This document shows positions 22,230 to 33,955 of a DNA stretch of 64,000 nucleotides, piece after piece. The position numbers and the translations under genes are program-made. Numbering within the stretch: the first letter of the stretch is position 1; each line of letters begins with the position of its first letter. The DNA is from Chamaea fasciata (lineage: Eukaryota > Chordata > Aves > Passeriformes > Sylviidae): positions 1 through 64,000 of the forward strand of contig JARCOQ010000227.1 of NCBI GenBank assembly GCA_029207755.1, written 5' to 3'. The notes under the pieces are model-generated. The model was not told the DNA's origin. It worked only from the letters and a program-made list of their open reading frames with translations, and did no database searches.

Positions 22230-23040
22230 CCAAAATCTCCATTTTCCCCCCAAATTTCCGTCTTATCCGGCAAAACCCCCCGCACCGCGCCGCCATCTTG
22301 TACGGCAACCGCGAGCGGCCAAACCACCCCAAACCCGACAATTTTTCCCGTTTCCCAACCAAAATCTCCATTATTCTCTCTAAAATTTCTTTTTTTTTTT
22401 TTTAAATCCCATTTTTTCCCCCAAATCTCCGTTTTCTCAATTTTTGTACGGCAAAAAACCCCGCGCGCCGCCATCTTGTACGGCAAGATCCTCCGGGCGC
22501 CGCCATTTTGCCGTCCTCTCCTCACCCCTCACACCGCGCCGCCATTTTGTACGGCAACCCCCAGCGGTCAAACCGCCCCAAAACTCCCTAAATTTTGCCC
22601 TTTTCCCCCCAAATTTAGAGTCGGAGATTTCCATTTTTATCTCTAAAATCCACTTTTTCCCCCAAATCCCCTTTTTCCACCCAAATCTCCGTTTTCTCCA
22701 TTTTGTACGGCACGATCCTCAAGACGCCGCCATTTTGTCGCCCTCAAGTCTCCCTCAAACAGCGCCGCCATTTTGTACGGAAACCCCCAGCGGCCAAACC
22801 GCCCCAAAACCTCCCGATTTTATCCGTTTTTTCTCCAAATTTAGAATTGGAAAATCCAATTTTTATCTCTGAAATCCCCTTTTTCCCCGAAATCCCCTTT
22901 TTTCCTCCCAAATCTCCGTTTTCTCTATTCTGTACGGCGAAATCTCCGAGCCACCATTTTGTCGCCCTCACACCGCGCCGCCATTTTGTACGGCAAGCCC
23001 CGGAGGCCAAACCGCCCCAAAACCTCCCGATTTTATCCGT
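22230..23040. repeat. ~220-bp tandem repeat carrying paired YY1-type sites, copy 1
   Basis: Units of about 216-222 bp each contain two GCCGCCATTTTG-type sites. Examples lie near 22289, 22467, 22497, 22539, 22723, 22761, 22948 and 22977, several extended to GCCATTTTGTACGGCAA. The reverse complement AAAATGGCGGC fits the YY1 consensus. Between the pairs are T/C-rich stretches (TTTTTCCCCC, AAATCTCC) and CCAAACCGCCCCAAAAC. The array lies between the CpG promoter and the displaced last MRPL52-like exons. Confidence 0.8.
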
Positions 23041-23179
23041 TTTTTGCCCCAAAAACGAGTCGGATATTTCCGTTTTTTAATTCTTTTGAATTTTTCAGGA
23101 TTCCCCCCTCAGCCCAACGTGTCTTTCCAGGGTCTTTTCGGGGTGTCTGAGGGCGCGGCCGGAGCGGCCCCGGGGGAGC

Positions 23180-23399
23180 TCAGCCGGTTTTGAGCGAAGG
23201 TTTGCCGGAGAGGGCCTGATTAAACAAACAAAAAAAACCCGAAATAAATAAAAATGTAAAAATATCATTCTGGGGAGGGATTCCCCCTTCCCCCAAATTT
23301 TTGGGGGTTTTTTTTGGGAGGGGTTTTTTGGTCACCTTTGGCCGCCAGCTGCAGGTGGTTCCGGAGGCGCCAGCGGCGCTGATCGGCCTCGTGCGTGGC
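23180..23399 (-). pseudogene. MRPL52: MRPL52-like last two exons, copy 1 (displaced)
   Basis: The first exon (23399-23336, 64 bp) follows a polypyrimidine tract and AG and ends AAAG before GTGACC. It encodes a basic helix containing EADQRRWRLRNHLQ. The second (23215-23180) follows TTTAATCAG and reads ALSGKPSLKTG then a stop. WxLRxxLQ and a final ALxxK..SLK resemble the C-terminal helix and tail of mitochondrial L52. A possible ATTAAA poly(A) signal lies downstream on the minus strand near 23075. The exons lie upstream of exon 1 of the same-strand gene piece, so they cannot complete that piece; only exon 5 of copy 2, about 8 kb upstream, is placed to splice to them. Joining the two as drawn leaves a one-base phase mismatch. 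Confidence 0.55.
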
Positions 23400-23409
23400 C
23401 TTGGCAAAT

Positions 23410-26400
23410 GAGGAGACAGGGGAAGGAGGCAGCTCTTAGGGACAGAATTATTCCTTTTATCCTCTCTATGCCTGTTGAAGTACTGCCTTCCCTTAGGGGC
23501 ATAACTCAAGCAAACACCTGTTGGATGCCATTGTGTTTTCAGGGATGATTTAGGGATGGCTGCCCATTTCTAGTGATCCTGTTCAGAAGTGGTTTAAAAT
23601 GTACAGTAGTGTAGGCAGAAAGTCAAGCTAGAGCTGCTGTGACAGTGCTTCCATCATCTGTCAGCATCCTGAGTGTTGTGAGCTAAACCTGAAATTTGAT
23701 TTGAACTGCCTGATATCTGCCAAGGGGCAGGATATCATTGCTGGAGAGAAATCCTCTCATCTTCCGCGACTCCATCCCCAGTCAGATGGAAGAACAGGTT
23801 GGTATCCAGAGGTGAATGGCACTGGACCTTTACGGGGCACAGAAATCATCCATATCCCCATGCTTTTAAGGAAAAGGATTCTGAGCAGAGGGCCCTTTGG
23901 CTCTGCGGCAGAAACTGTTTGGAAAAAGTTGCTTTAATAATAAGATTCTGACTGAAGAGTTTTGCAGACGATGGTTTGCTTATGGAAATGGTCAAGCGGT
24001 CGTTCTGGTATTTGGACACCAGGTTACAAAAAGAGAAAAACTACTGTATCGGTGTACATGAAGTGAATGAAAAAGTAGATTAAAGGAAAAGTTCAGAAGC
24101 CAAAGCTGGAGAGAGGTTCAGAGTAACCCAAAATTGCCATCCAAGATCTTGGGGAGGAGGGTTGTAACCTTTCTGAGGTATTACTGTGCGTGTACTCCCT
24201 AACTAATACATTGGGTATGTTAGACCAAACCAGACAATTAATTTTTAACACAGAAGGACTTTGAGGACAACTCTGACACCCAGAGGAAAGAAAAGGCTTA
24301 ATGGAAAGTTTCCATCTTCGAATCACTGCTAAAGTAGAAGTGCTGTTTTGTTAGTGGAAAATGTCAGTGAAATTTCAAATAATTGTGTATTCCTGAGAGG
24401 TGTCACTACAGTAAATCCCCTTTGTGGAATAGTTAAGTCACAATTGAAATTTGGTGCTGTGCAGTAGTCCATTGTTCTGGTACTTAAACTCTTTAGGGAA
24501 CAGCCCCCATAAGGGGTAATGATTTGCTGGTGGCCAAGAAATGTATTTTCTGTATGATCCAGGTGGAGAAGTAAACGAAGAAATGCTGTGAAATAGACAC
24601 ATTTTTTGTACACCTGAAAAGAGAATTGGATGTGATATGCAGGCAGATATCAGCTTTAAATTCGATGTAGTCAATGTTAATGGTATTAACATAGAGATCT
24701 TTATCAGCAGAGGTGTATTCAGGCTTCTTCTATTTTCCTGTCCATTTGCTTCAGTGTAGCAGTGTGAGATGAAAGCCCAAGGCTTTGCAGACTGGCTCCT
24801 CATTTGTGCCCCAGTTACTGACAGCTGGGACAGTGGAAATTCTCCTTGCAGTGGCCTTGTTTTAAACACCAAGATGAAAATATAATGCATGCTTAGAAGG
24901 TGCAAACAATGTCTAGTCTCATTTCACTCAGTGAAATTTGCTCAGCTTCATCTTGGAGCACTGGAGATATTTTAGTATTTCAAAGTGTATCAAACTATTT
25001 GCCCAGTATTTGGAAAAGCTACTCAGATTTAGTGGAAATGTTTCTATTTCAGACCCAAACCACTTTGATATTTGTTAATTTTATTAGTGTATTGAAGTTC
25101 ATTGACACTGGGAAAAGTGATCCTGTTTCTTCAATTGATAACACCACAGGAATTGCCTTTTTATTAATCTTTATTTGGATGCCTCCCTGTCCCTATGGAA
25201 CAATGGGGTTGAAGATGCAGTGAGGGAGAACAGTGGAAGGAAAAGGCCAGACTAAATATTCCTTGAAATAAATAGGCCTCTTTCCCTTGACTTCAAAGGA
25301 AAAAAAAAAACCAACCTAATTAAATACAATTGAGGGGAAGAGGAAAAAAAAATGAGAACCTTTGATTTGAACACACTTTGGAGCAGAGCATGGAGAGATA
25401 GGAGAATGATCTCTGTGAGATGAATAAGTTGCCTCTCCTGCTGCATTTGTTTTGGGGTGGGTGAATCATTTCTTGAGGATTCTGTTTTTAAAAGTTGGAT
25501 TTGACTTGGTTGATATTCCTTTCAGCATCTAGATTTTCTATTTTGGCTTGTATTTTTCATACAAGAACCATGTCGTTAGAGCAGATAGCTGGTCCTGCAG
25601 TACAGGCAGATCTCATAAGGGTAGGAGGATAAGGAAATACACCGGAAAGGACAATATTGAAGATTTTATCAAGTTTGACCTCCTGGCAGTTGAAGCAAGT
25701 TGTTCCTCAAGGTCTTGTGGCAGCTGTTTCAAGTGAAGAGAGCACGAGTCACAAACACTGTGAAGTTCTCTGACTGATTCTAAACAGGGTAAAGAATTAG
25801 CCCCTTCACCATCACGCCTGGATTTTTACCTGGGGAGAATGTCTATGGAAAAAGATTGTGGCTGTTGTGAAGGAATAATGTCCAAGGCAGCCGAAAATCT
25901 GCGTTGGCTGATGTGTTGTGTGTCCTCCCTCCTCCCAGTGTTTTCAGTCAGTGTGTCAGAGCCTTTCCTGGCATGTGAGACATTCCTTGAAGTGTTGAAA
26001 TGGTTCCTTGGGACTCCCTCACTCTTGGCAAAAAAAGTAGGAGGAGTGTTGGGGGTTAGGTTTGTTCCTTCTTTCTCTAAAGAATTTTTTCCCGACACGT
26101 TACCAAGGAGACCAAGTGTTGGATACTTGAGAGTACTTAACCGAAACAAAGAGGTGGACAAAGGTGGAAGGGGGAGATAACGCAGGTAAAAGACAAAGCT
26201 TGAGGCAGCTGCGGGCTTTTCTTTCTCCGGCGTTCGGGGAGACGCGTGTCTGCCGCTCCTCGAGGAGCTCAGCCGCCGCAGAGCACGCCGAGCAGAGAAC
26301 GGCTGTTGCTGGCTGGAGGAGTTTCACTGTGGCCAAAGGGATCCAGTCCTGGGAAATCTACTATCACCAGTTCAGCCTGAATCCTGAGTTTTCCCGGCCA

Positions 26401-28465
26401 CCTGCGGGAGCTGGTCCAGGCCCTGCCTCGCCTTCGGCGCTGCTCCTCTTGCTGCAGCGTGACCCTGCACCCCTGCGCTGCCGGGACATCCTGCCCCTGC
26501 CTGCCGGGACACCCTGCCATCCCAGCGACCAGCCCGGGACTTTTCCACTGTTTCAGCTTGGTGCTCTGAGGATCCTGCAGGGACAGCGAAACCAAACTGC
26601 CCTGGGTTTTGTGAAACAAAGCCCTCAAGGTTCTTGGTACTGTTGTCGTTTGTCATTAATGCTGCAGTTGTTTGGTGGGGGGGAGTTTTTGTGTTTGTTT
26701 GCTTTGTATTACATACTAGTAAAGAACTGCTATTCCTATTTCCCAAATCTTTGCCAAAGAGCCCCTGATTGTAATTTTACCTGGCAGATACCTGTCTTCC
26801 CAAACCAAGACAAGGAGGAAGGACAAATCTCACTCCCTCCGCTTCCAAGGAGTGTATATTGTGTGTTGTATACTCCCTTGGGGTGTTTGCCACCTTTCCT
26901 GAGGGTGAACTTGTAGGATTTGTTGCAAATTTATTCACAAGAAATGTTGTGTGTACCTATTAGAGTTTTAGAGTGAGTTAGGGATTTGGCAAAGGTGAAT
27001 TGTTTAAGTTGAAAATAATTTTTGGGTGTAACAGATCAACCCCTGCATACTACAGATAAAAATACTTGCAAGAACCTTTCCCTTTTTCATTTATCATTAT
27101 GCACACTGCTTCACTGGAAAAGGCCTCACAGGATGTGTTTGGAGAGGAGCCTGCTTTTCCATTAAACAACAAGGAATATTTTACTTTTGAAAGAAAGAGA
27201 CAAAAACATGCCATTTTTTTTTTTAATGGCACGTTCTTAGTTATCAGATTAACAACATTTTTGGAGGGGTATTCAAGCAAGTATTAAGCGTAAAACATAC
27301 AAATAAACGTACTCTGACTTTCAGCAATCCTTTAAGAACTGGAGACTTCTCTTAAAGCAGGATCCCTTTCCTTCTGGGTGGATCACCTTTAGGTATTCCT
27401 CCAAACAAGCTGCAGCTGTCCCATGTGACACTGGCAGGGGCAGCTCTGGGCCGTGGTGCTTCCCCAGGAGTTTTTGGCGGCTGACTCTTGCTTAGGTAAT
27501 TTAGTAATTGTGCTGCCACCTTCGGGATCCCCAAAAGGTCTGTCTCCCACATGCCTGCATGTTGCAAGACTCTATTTCATTTCCATATGTTCCTCTTTTC
27601 TGTGCACGATTGGTCTTTGGACGGATAAAGGAGGGGTTTTAGCACCTGTTAATGAATTAATTAAATGGTGGATGTACTGATGTAATCTCTACAAAATGAT
27701 TCTGTTAGATACTTTGGAGACTTCTGTTTTGCTTGTGTGATCTTTACTATTTGAGGGAAACTTTGAAACTCCTGATGGGCCTTGAGTGATTTTTACTTCT
27801 TGGACAGACCGTGCTTCTCTTGTCTTTCTACTTGTTGTCCCCTTAATTTTAGCCCCTAGAGGGCTAAACTTTACAGTTTCATTAAATAAATCATAAATAC
27901 TTCAGTTTATAAATAATATAGATGTTCATTGTATATTTTTATATAATTTAATTTTGTCCCCTACAGGGCTAAAATTTGGAGGGTGAGTGCTGCTCTTCAG
28001 GAAAACCTGGTGATGGAACAAATGAGGTGCAGCTGGCATCAGTCAAGGTTTCAGTTAGACAGAGTGGAAACTCTGCAGTTGGACCAAGTGCCTTCATCAG
28101 AGCAGCAAGTTCCAGAGCTCCTTCACTGTGGCACCTTCGGGCTTGGTGGTAGGAGAACCTGACACAGTGAGTGTAAAGCAATGACACCTGGGCTTGCAGA
28201 GTCTGGCTGAGTAAAATCTGGTCTAAGTTCTGTTGTTTTACAGAAGAAAAATGTTGTAGCTGATCTGTCAAACACAGTAGACTCAAAGTGAGGGCCTGGC
28301 AGTGACTCTGTAAGAAGAAATGGTTTATAAAACAGGGTAAAAAAGTGGGAGCTGGCTGCTGAAGATTGATAGCAGAGATTTTTTTTGGCTTGGTTGTCGC
28401 ACTAGTGATTCCACGTGGTATATTTTGATGCTTTTCAGTTTAGATTGCTGTACAAGTATGAAGTT
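23410..28465. other. AT-rich half of segmental duplication, copy 1
   Basis: About 5 kb (including the LTR) of AT-rich DNA nearly identical to 33965-38876. It resembles intergenic or regulatory DNA. Frames of 60-155 codons occur but are unsupported; several differ between the copies through small indels, arguing against coding. Relative to copy 2, a 630-bp segment is missing at 24812/24813. Confidence 0.6.
26042..26817 (+). mobile_element. Solo LTR with AGGAG target-site duplication
   Basis: The element runs from 26047 (TGTTGGGGG) to 26812 (CCAAGACA), 766 bp, with the TG...CA ends of an LTR. AGGAG flanks it on both sides (26042-26046 and 26813-26817). Copy 2 shows the uninterrupted site GTAGGAGGAAGAAGGAC near 37220, which proves insertion. 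The 3' part (AGTAAAGAACTG, then CTATTTCCC) resembles the R/U5 end of avian ERVL-type LTRs from memory, suggesting plus orientation. No viral coding sequence remains. An internal GC-rich section near 26240-26297 matches the satellite-related units near 6800 in reverse complement. Confidence 0.9.
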
Positions 28466-30066
28466 AAGGCATTAAAAAAAGACCCTCAAATTTGTCTCTT
28501 CAACGGGCTCTAGTACAATTACGTGGTAGTAAATGCATCAACAAATATTGGTTTTAGTTATTTTTTGAAATAGCTCTTAAAAAGCATCCCATATCTTGAG
28601 AATTCATTGGAGCCTTCCTTAATTGTTTGGCATTTCAGTGTGTGTAGGCAGTAGAGCATGTGAGCAGCTGTAACCACGTTCGTGCGGTCAGTTTTGCAAA
28701 TACATGAAAAAACTTGCTCATGGGAGAGTCACAGCCCACTTGTGTTTACAACCTGAGACTGGTACAGTGAGTAAAAACAAGCTGGGATACTTGTAGGAAC
28801 AACAAAAACCCAGGAAACCTTGAGAAATCTTTGGAATCAAAATCATTGTGTGTTTATGGCCAATGCAGTGCTAAGAGAGCCAGGACATGTGGCATGTTAA
28901 TGTTTGGGTTTGGTTTTTTAGTGTCCACTTAAAATTAGTAACATGGCTCAGATTTTTCAATACAGATCTCTTAGGTACTGGAGGTAGTTAAGTGTGTCAT
29001 ACTAAACACTCTGGGAGTTGAAAATGTTGCTTTGTGTGAGTATTTATATTTTCTGAAACTCAGCTGTGCATGCTTTTTGTTCGCCGTTGAAATGCTGTAA
29101 CCACAGCTGAATTGAAATTGGTCGGTCCAAAGGAGCTGATACAATTTTATCTGTTTGCTCATCTAACTTAGAGCAAGAAATAGGCACAGACTATGGACTG
29201 AGGGATGTTCACCGGTATGTTTGAAAATTTGTGTTTGATAATTGAAGTTAAATATCATGAGAAAACCTCATAAACAGGGGTGAAATTCAACATGTAAAGT
29301 GCTTGTTTTCCTTTGTGGCCTCGTGTGAACTGTCTTGCAGATCAAACTTCTAACTCCTTCTATGTGAGTTAGCATTAGCAATAAGTGGCAAAGTCCATCC
29401 TGTTGTTAAGAATTTGGATGCTGTGTAGGGTAAATCCACCTTTTCCCCCTATTGTTTGGCCTCTCTTCTTACCATTTCTGTAATCATCAATGATTGAGTA
29501 AATCCCCAGGAGCATTTTGTGGTAGTGATGCAACCACACTTGCCATTTTGTGAGTGTGTGATAAATACGTATTAAATGGTACCAAATGAGCTCAGCAGAG
29601 ATAACAGGTTGTGTGCTTTTCTCTAGAGGCAAGAACACCAGGTGTGGCCTGGTGTTGGGATCGTGGATCACAGGAATCAGTCGATGACCTCAGTTTTAAA
29701 ACACCAGTCTGGCTGCATTTGGTCTGCTCTGCTGTCCTCTGGAATCTCTGCTGTATGTGCAACTACAAACCCTTGATTTATAAATTTACTTAAAACATTA
29801 CAAATCTCATACTGATGTAAGACTGCTCCTGCGAGGAAAGGTTTATTAAAGAAACAAATCTTACGTGAGAAGACTGCAGAGAAGAGATGCATTTTGCCAT
29901 AGCTGTATGGCTGAACCTATGGGGGTGGACAGAAATTCTGAATCTTTTCTTCCGGCCCCTGTGTTGGAGGAAGGGTTAGGTTGGAATCCTGCAGTTTTCT
30001 AAAGTAGTGTCTTGGAAGAGAGAGGAATGAGTCCCAGGCTGAGCCTTCCTTTAGGAGAGGAGCTGC
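28466..30066. other. Spacer between the two duplication copies, nothing recognised
   Basis: About 1.6 kb of AT-rich single-copy sequence in this window. No gene, repeat or transposon end was recognised. Confidence 0.5.
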
Positions 30067-30068
30067 AG

Positions 30069-30340
30069 GTATCCCGTCATGCCGTGCGCCGCTTTGCGCC
30101 TCGGTGTATCCCGTCATGCGCCGCGCCGCTTTGCGCCTCGGTGTATCCCGTCATGCCCCGTTCCGCCGCTTTGCGCCTCGGTGTATCCCGTCGTGCCCCG
30201 CGGCGCTCTGCGCCTCGGTGTATCCCGTCACGCCCCGCGGCGCCGCCTTGCGCCTCGGTGTATCCCGTCATGCCCTGCGGTGCCGCTCTGCGCCCCGGTG
30301 TATCCCGTCATGCCCCGCGGCGCCGCTTTGCTCCTCGGCG
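30069..30340. repeat. 37-40-bp GC-rich minisatellite, copy 2
   Basis: Six to seven units. TCGGTGTATC or its variant recurs at 30101, 30138, 30178, 30215, 30255 and 30295, so spacing alternates between 37 and 40 bp. More units than in copy 1, showing length change after duplication. Confidence 0.9.
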
Positions 30341-30700
30341 TACAAATGACGTCACCCGCGCTTATTTCGCCGCTCATTTGCATAAGTTTACATAAGGCTG
30401 GCGCCTCGGTGAGGTGGGCGGGGTCTGAGTCACGCCCAGGCCCCTCCCAGTACAAACCAGTAACTCCCAGTCCCCGTGGTCAGTGACGTCATTCGCATTT
30501 ATTTGTGCTCTCATTTACATAAGTTTGCATATCGGCGCGGTGGGCGGGGTCAGAGCCGCGTTGGCCCCTCCCACTTCCTCCCAGTAGAACCAAGTAACCC
30601 CCAGGCCCCGCCCAGTTTGCCCCGCCCTTGTTGTCGCTCCATAAAAGGGAAGGGGGCGTGGCTTGATGAGGGGCGTGGTCGGTTTACATGTGGGGGAGGG
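30341..30700 (+). promoter_or_regulatory. Promoter-like CRE/GC-box/CArG doublet, copy 2
   Basis: Same design as copy 1: CRE TGACGTCA at 30347-30354 and 30484-30491, ATTTGCAT (first unit), two GTGGGCGGGGTC boxes, and CCATAAAAGG at 30639-30648. The CArG-like element differs by one base from copy 1 but still fits CC(A/T)6GG, and both CREs are unchanged. Confidence 0.5.
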
Positions 30701-30734
30701 GCAAAGGGTAAACCACGCCCAGAAACCCCGAAAC

Positions 30735-31385
30735 CAGTTTAAACCAGTATAAACCAGTAACCCCCAAACCCACTCCCAGTCCATCCCAGTATAAACCAGT
30801 GACCCCAAACCCACTCCCAGTCCATACCAGTATCAAACCAGTAACCCCCAAACCCACTCCCAGTCCATCCCAGTATCAAACCAGTGACCCCAAACCCACT
30901 CCCAGTCCATCCCAGTATAAACCAGTGACCCCAAACCCACTCCCAGTCCATCCCAGTATAAACCAGTGACCCCCAAACCCACTCCCAGTCCATCCCAGTA
31001 TAAACCAGTGACCCCAAACCCACTCCCAGTTCATCCCAGTACAAACCAGTAACCCCCAAACCCACTCTCAGTCCATCCCAGTATAAACCAGTAACCCCCA
31101 AAGCCACTCCCAGTCCATCCCAGTACAAACCAGTGACCCCCAAACCCACTCCCAGTCCATCCCAGTACAAACCAGTAACCCCCAAACTCACTCCCAGTCC
31201 ATCCCAGTACAAACCAGTGACCCCAAACCCACTCCCAGTCCATCCCAGTATAAACCAGTGACCCCAAACCCACTCCCAGTCCATCCCAGTACAAACCAGT
31301 GACCCCAAACCCACTCCCAGTCTATCCCAGTATAAACCAGTGACCCCAAACCCACTCCCAGTCCATCCCAGTACAAACCAGTGCC
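30735..31385. repeat. 41-bp minisatellite, copy 2 (about 16 units)
   Basis: Same 41-bp unit as copy 1, with CAGTATCAAACCAGT and CAGTACAAACCAGT variants. An ACTGGTTTGTACTGG inverted tract follows exon 5 at about 31500-31690. Confidence 0.95.
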
Positions 31386-31412
31386 CTCCAGTCCCCATTC
31401 CAGTGCCCTCAC

Positions 31413-31489
31413 CTGTCCGTACTGGTTTGAACTGGGATCTCTCGACGCTCGGTGACCTCCAGGGAGCGGCTCAGGGCCAGGGCCTGGCG
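31413..31489 (-). pseudogene. MRPL52: MRPL52-like exon 5, copy 2
   Basis: A CCCCCAG acceptor is followed by codons for RQALALSRSLE. After SLE a GT (GTCACC) could act as a weak donor in phase 0 with the ATHEAD exon; a stronger GTGAGG donor lies at 31412-31407. Residues differ from copy 1 (RQALA against RRALT, and GTCACC against GCCGCC after SLE). No exons 1-4 and no promoter remain upstream, so this is a gene relic. On its minus-strand downstream side, the next candidate exon is at 23399. Confidence 0.6.
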
Positions 31490-31689
31490 CTGGGGGATAC
31501 TGGGAGTTACTGGTTTATACTGGTTTGTACTGGTTTGTACTGGTTTGGGGGTTTTCCTTACTGGTTTGTACTGGGAGGGGCTTTAGGGGTCACCGGGATG
31601 AACTGGGAAGGGATTTGGGGTGACTGGTTTGTACTGGTTTATACTGGTTTGGGGTTTTTCTTTCCTGGTTTGTACTGGTTTGTACTGGG

Positions 31690-32490
31690 AGGGGGTTTGG
31701 GGGGTTTTTTGGGATTTTTGGGGAGAATTTGGGGATTTTGGGGATCTAAAAATTCCAATTTTTAGTGGGAATTTTGGAGTCATTTTCTGGGATTTTGGGG
31801 CTCTGAAATCCTGATTTTTAATGGGAATTTTTGGGGTGAATTTTTGGCGTTTTGGGAGGGAATTTTGGGGATAATTTGAGGGATTTTGGGGCTTCAAAAA
31901 ACCCCATTTTTCAGTCAGAATTTTGGGGTCATTTTTTGGGATTTTGGGGCTCTGAAATCCTGATTTTTAGTGGGAATTTTTGGGTCATTTTTAGGGCATT
32001 TTCGGTGAATTTTGGGGGATTTCGGGGCTCTAAAAGTTCCAATTTTTAGTGGGAATTTTGGGGTGAATTTTGGGGGATTTGGGGGCTTTAAAAATCTCAG
32101 TTTTGGGAGGGAATTTTGGAGTAAATTTTTGGGATTTTGGGTGGAAATTTTGGGGTGAATTTTTGGGGATTTTGGGGCTCTGAAAATCCCAATTTTTAGT
32201 GGAAATTTTGGGGTTTTTTGATGGATTTTAGTTGGGAATTTTGCGGTGAATTTTTGGGATTTTGGGTGGAAATTTTGGGGGTTTTGGAACTTCAAAAATT
32301 CCAATTTTGGGGTGAATCTCGGGGATTTTTGAGGCTCTAAAAATCCCAATTTTCAGCGGGAATTTTGGGGTAAAATTGAGGGATTTTGAGGCTTAAAAAT
32401 TTTCAGTTTTCAGTGGAAATTTTCGGGTCATTTTTTGGGATTTTGAGTGGAAATTTTGGGGTGAATTTTTGAGATTTTTTTGGGATCGAA
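31690..32490. repeat. G-rich low-complexity tract, copy 2
   Basis: GGGAATTTTGGGG-type units equivalent to 18440-19010 of copy 1. The tract ends at an AT-only stretch (32500-32570) that joins directly to the counterpart of copy 1 position 21985, marking the deletion of promoter and exons 1-4. Confidence 0.85.
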
Positions 32491-32789
32491 AAATTTTAAT
32501 TAAAAAAATTAAATAAATAATTATTTAGTTAATTTAATTAAAATTAAAATAAAATTAAATTTCAATAAATTTTCAGCTCGCCGGTTTTTGTTGTTGTTGT
32601 TTTGCTGTGGCCGCGGTTGTTTTTTTTTTTTTTTGTGGGAGTTTGAGGCGGTTTTTGGGAAAATTTTTCCCCTCAGGTTTTGCCGATTTGGGGACTTTTT
32701 TTCTTTTTAAAGCGATTTTTTTCCCCAAAAAATGTCGTTTCACCCCTCTAAAATCCCCATTTTCCCCCCTAAAATCTCCCTTTCTTCCC

Positions 32790-33610
32790 CAAAATCTCCA
32801 TTTTCCCCCCAAATTTCCGTCTTATCCGGCAAAACCCCCCGCGCGCCGCCATCTTGTACGGCAACCCCGAGCGGCCAAACCACCCCAAAGCCGACAAATT
32901 TTCCCGTTCCCCCCCCAAAATCTCTATTAGTCTCTCTAAAATTTCTTTTTTTTCCCTTAAATCCCATTTTTCCCCCCAAATCTCCATTTTCTTCGTTTTT
33001 GTACGGCAAAAAACCCCCGCGCGCCGCCCTCTTGTACGGCAAGATCCTCCGGGCGCCGCCATTTTGCCGCCCGCTCCTCACCCCTCACACCGCGCCGCCA
33101 TTTTGTACGGCAACCCCCAGCGGTCAAACCACCCCAAAACTCCCTAAATTTTGCCGTTTTCCCCCCAAATTTAGAGTCGGAGATTTCCATTTTTATCTCT
33201 AAAATCCACTTTTTCCCCCAAATCCCCTTTTTCCACCCAAATCTCCGTTTTCTCCATTTTGTACGGCACGATCCTCAAAACGCCGCCATTCTGTCGTCCT
33301 CACGTCTCCCTCAAACAGCGCCGCCATTTTGTACGGCAACCCCCAGCGGCCAAACCGCCCCAAAACCTCCCGATTTTATCCGTTTTTTCTCCAAATTTAG
33401 AATTGGAAAATCCAATTTTTATCTCTGAAATCCCCTTTTTCCCCGAAATCCCCTTTTTTCCTCCCAAATCTCCGTTTTCTCTATTCTGTATGGCGAAATC
33501 TCCGAGCCGCCATTTTGTCGCCCTCACACCGCGCCGCCATTTTGTACGGCAAGCCCCGGAGGCCAAACCGCCCCAAAACCTCCCGATTTTATCCGTTTTT
33601 TGCCCCAAAA
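32790..33610. repeat. ~220-bp repeat with paired YY1-type sites, copy 2
   Basis: GCCGCCATTTTG-type sites lie near 32848, 33054, 33097, 33281 (CATTCTG variant), 33320, 33508 and 33534, with the same spacing as copy 1. One site near 33024 has decayed to GCCGCCCTCTTG. Most sites are conserved between copies even though the gene they would serve is deleted here. Confidence 0.8.
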
Positions 33611-33735
33611 AACGAGTCGGATATTTCCGGTTTTTAATTATTTTGAATTTTCCAGGATCCCGCCTCAGCCCAACGTGTCTTTCCAGGGTCTTTTCGGGGT
33701 GTCTGAGGGCGCGGCCGGAGCGGCCCCGGGGGAGC

Positions 33736-33955
33736 TCAGCCGGTTTTGAGCGAAGGTTTGCCGGAGAGGGCCTGATTAAACAAACAAAAAAACCCCGAAA
33801 TAAATAAAAATGTAAAAATATCATTCTGGGGAGGGATTCCCCCTTCCCCCAAATTTTTGGGGGTTTTTTTTGGGAGGGGTTTTTTGGTCACCTTTGGCCG
33901 CCAGCTGCAGGTGGTTCCGGAGGCGCCAGCGGCGCTGATCGGCCTCGTGCGTGGC
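33736..33955 (-). pseudogene. MRPL52: MRPL52-like last two exons, copy 2 (displaced)
   Basis: Equivalent to 23180-23399. The exon at 33955-33892 (WRLRNHLQ helix) and the exon at 33771-33736 (ALSGKPSLKTG, stop) have the same splice signals and no change in the coding bases that I could find. No exon 5 lies further upstream within the window, so this piece is orphaned. Confidence 0.55.

Larger units (their letters stand above)
16990..28465. repeat. Segmental duplication, copy 1
   Basis: Copy 1 corresponds to 30069-38876 in the same orientation. Matching blocks run from the 37-40-bp minisatellite through the promoter-like doublet, the 41-bp minisatellite, the YY1-site repeats and the AT-rich half as far as the shared stretch TTTAGATTGCT near 28450 and 38865. 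Identity in the AT-rich half is very high. Copy-specific changes are a ~3-kb block kept here and lost in copy 2 (about 19000-21985), a 766-bp solo LTR only here, and a 630-bp segment present only in copy 2. Confidence 0.95.
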
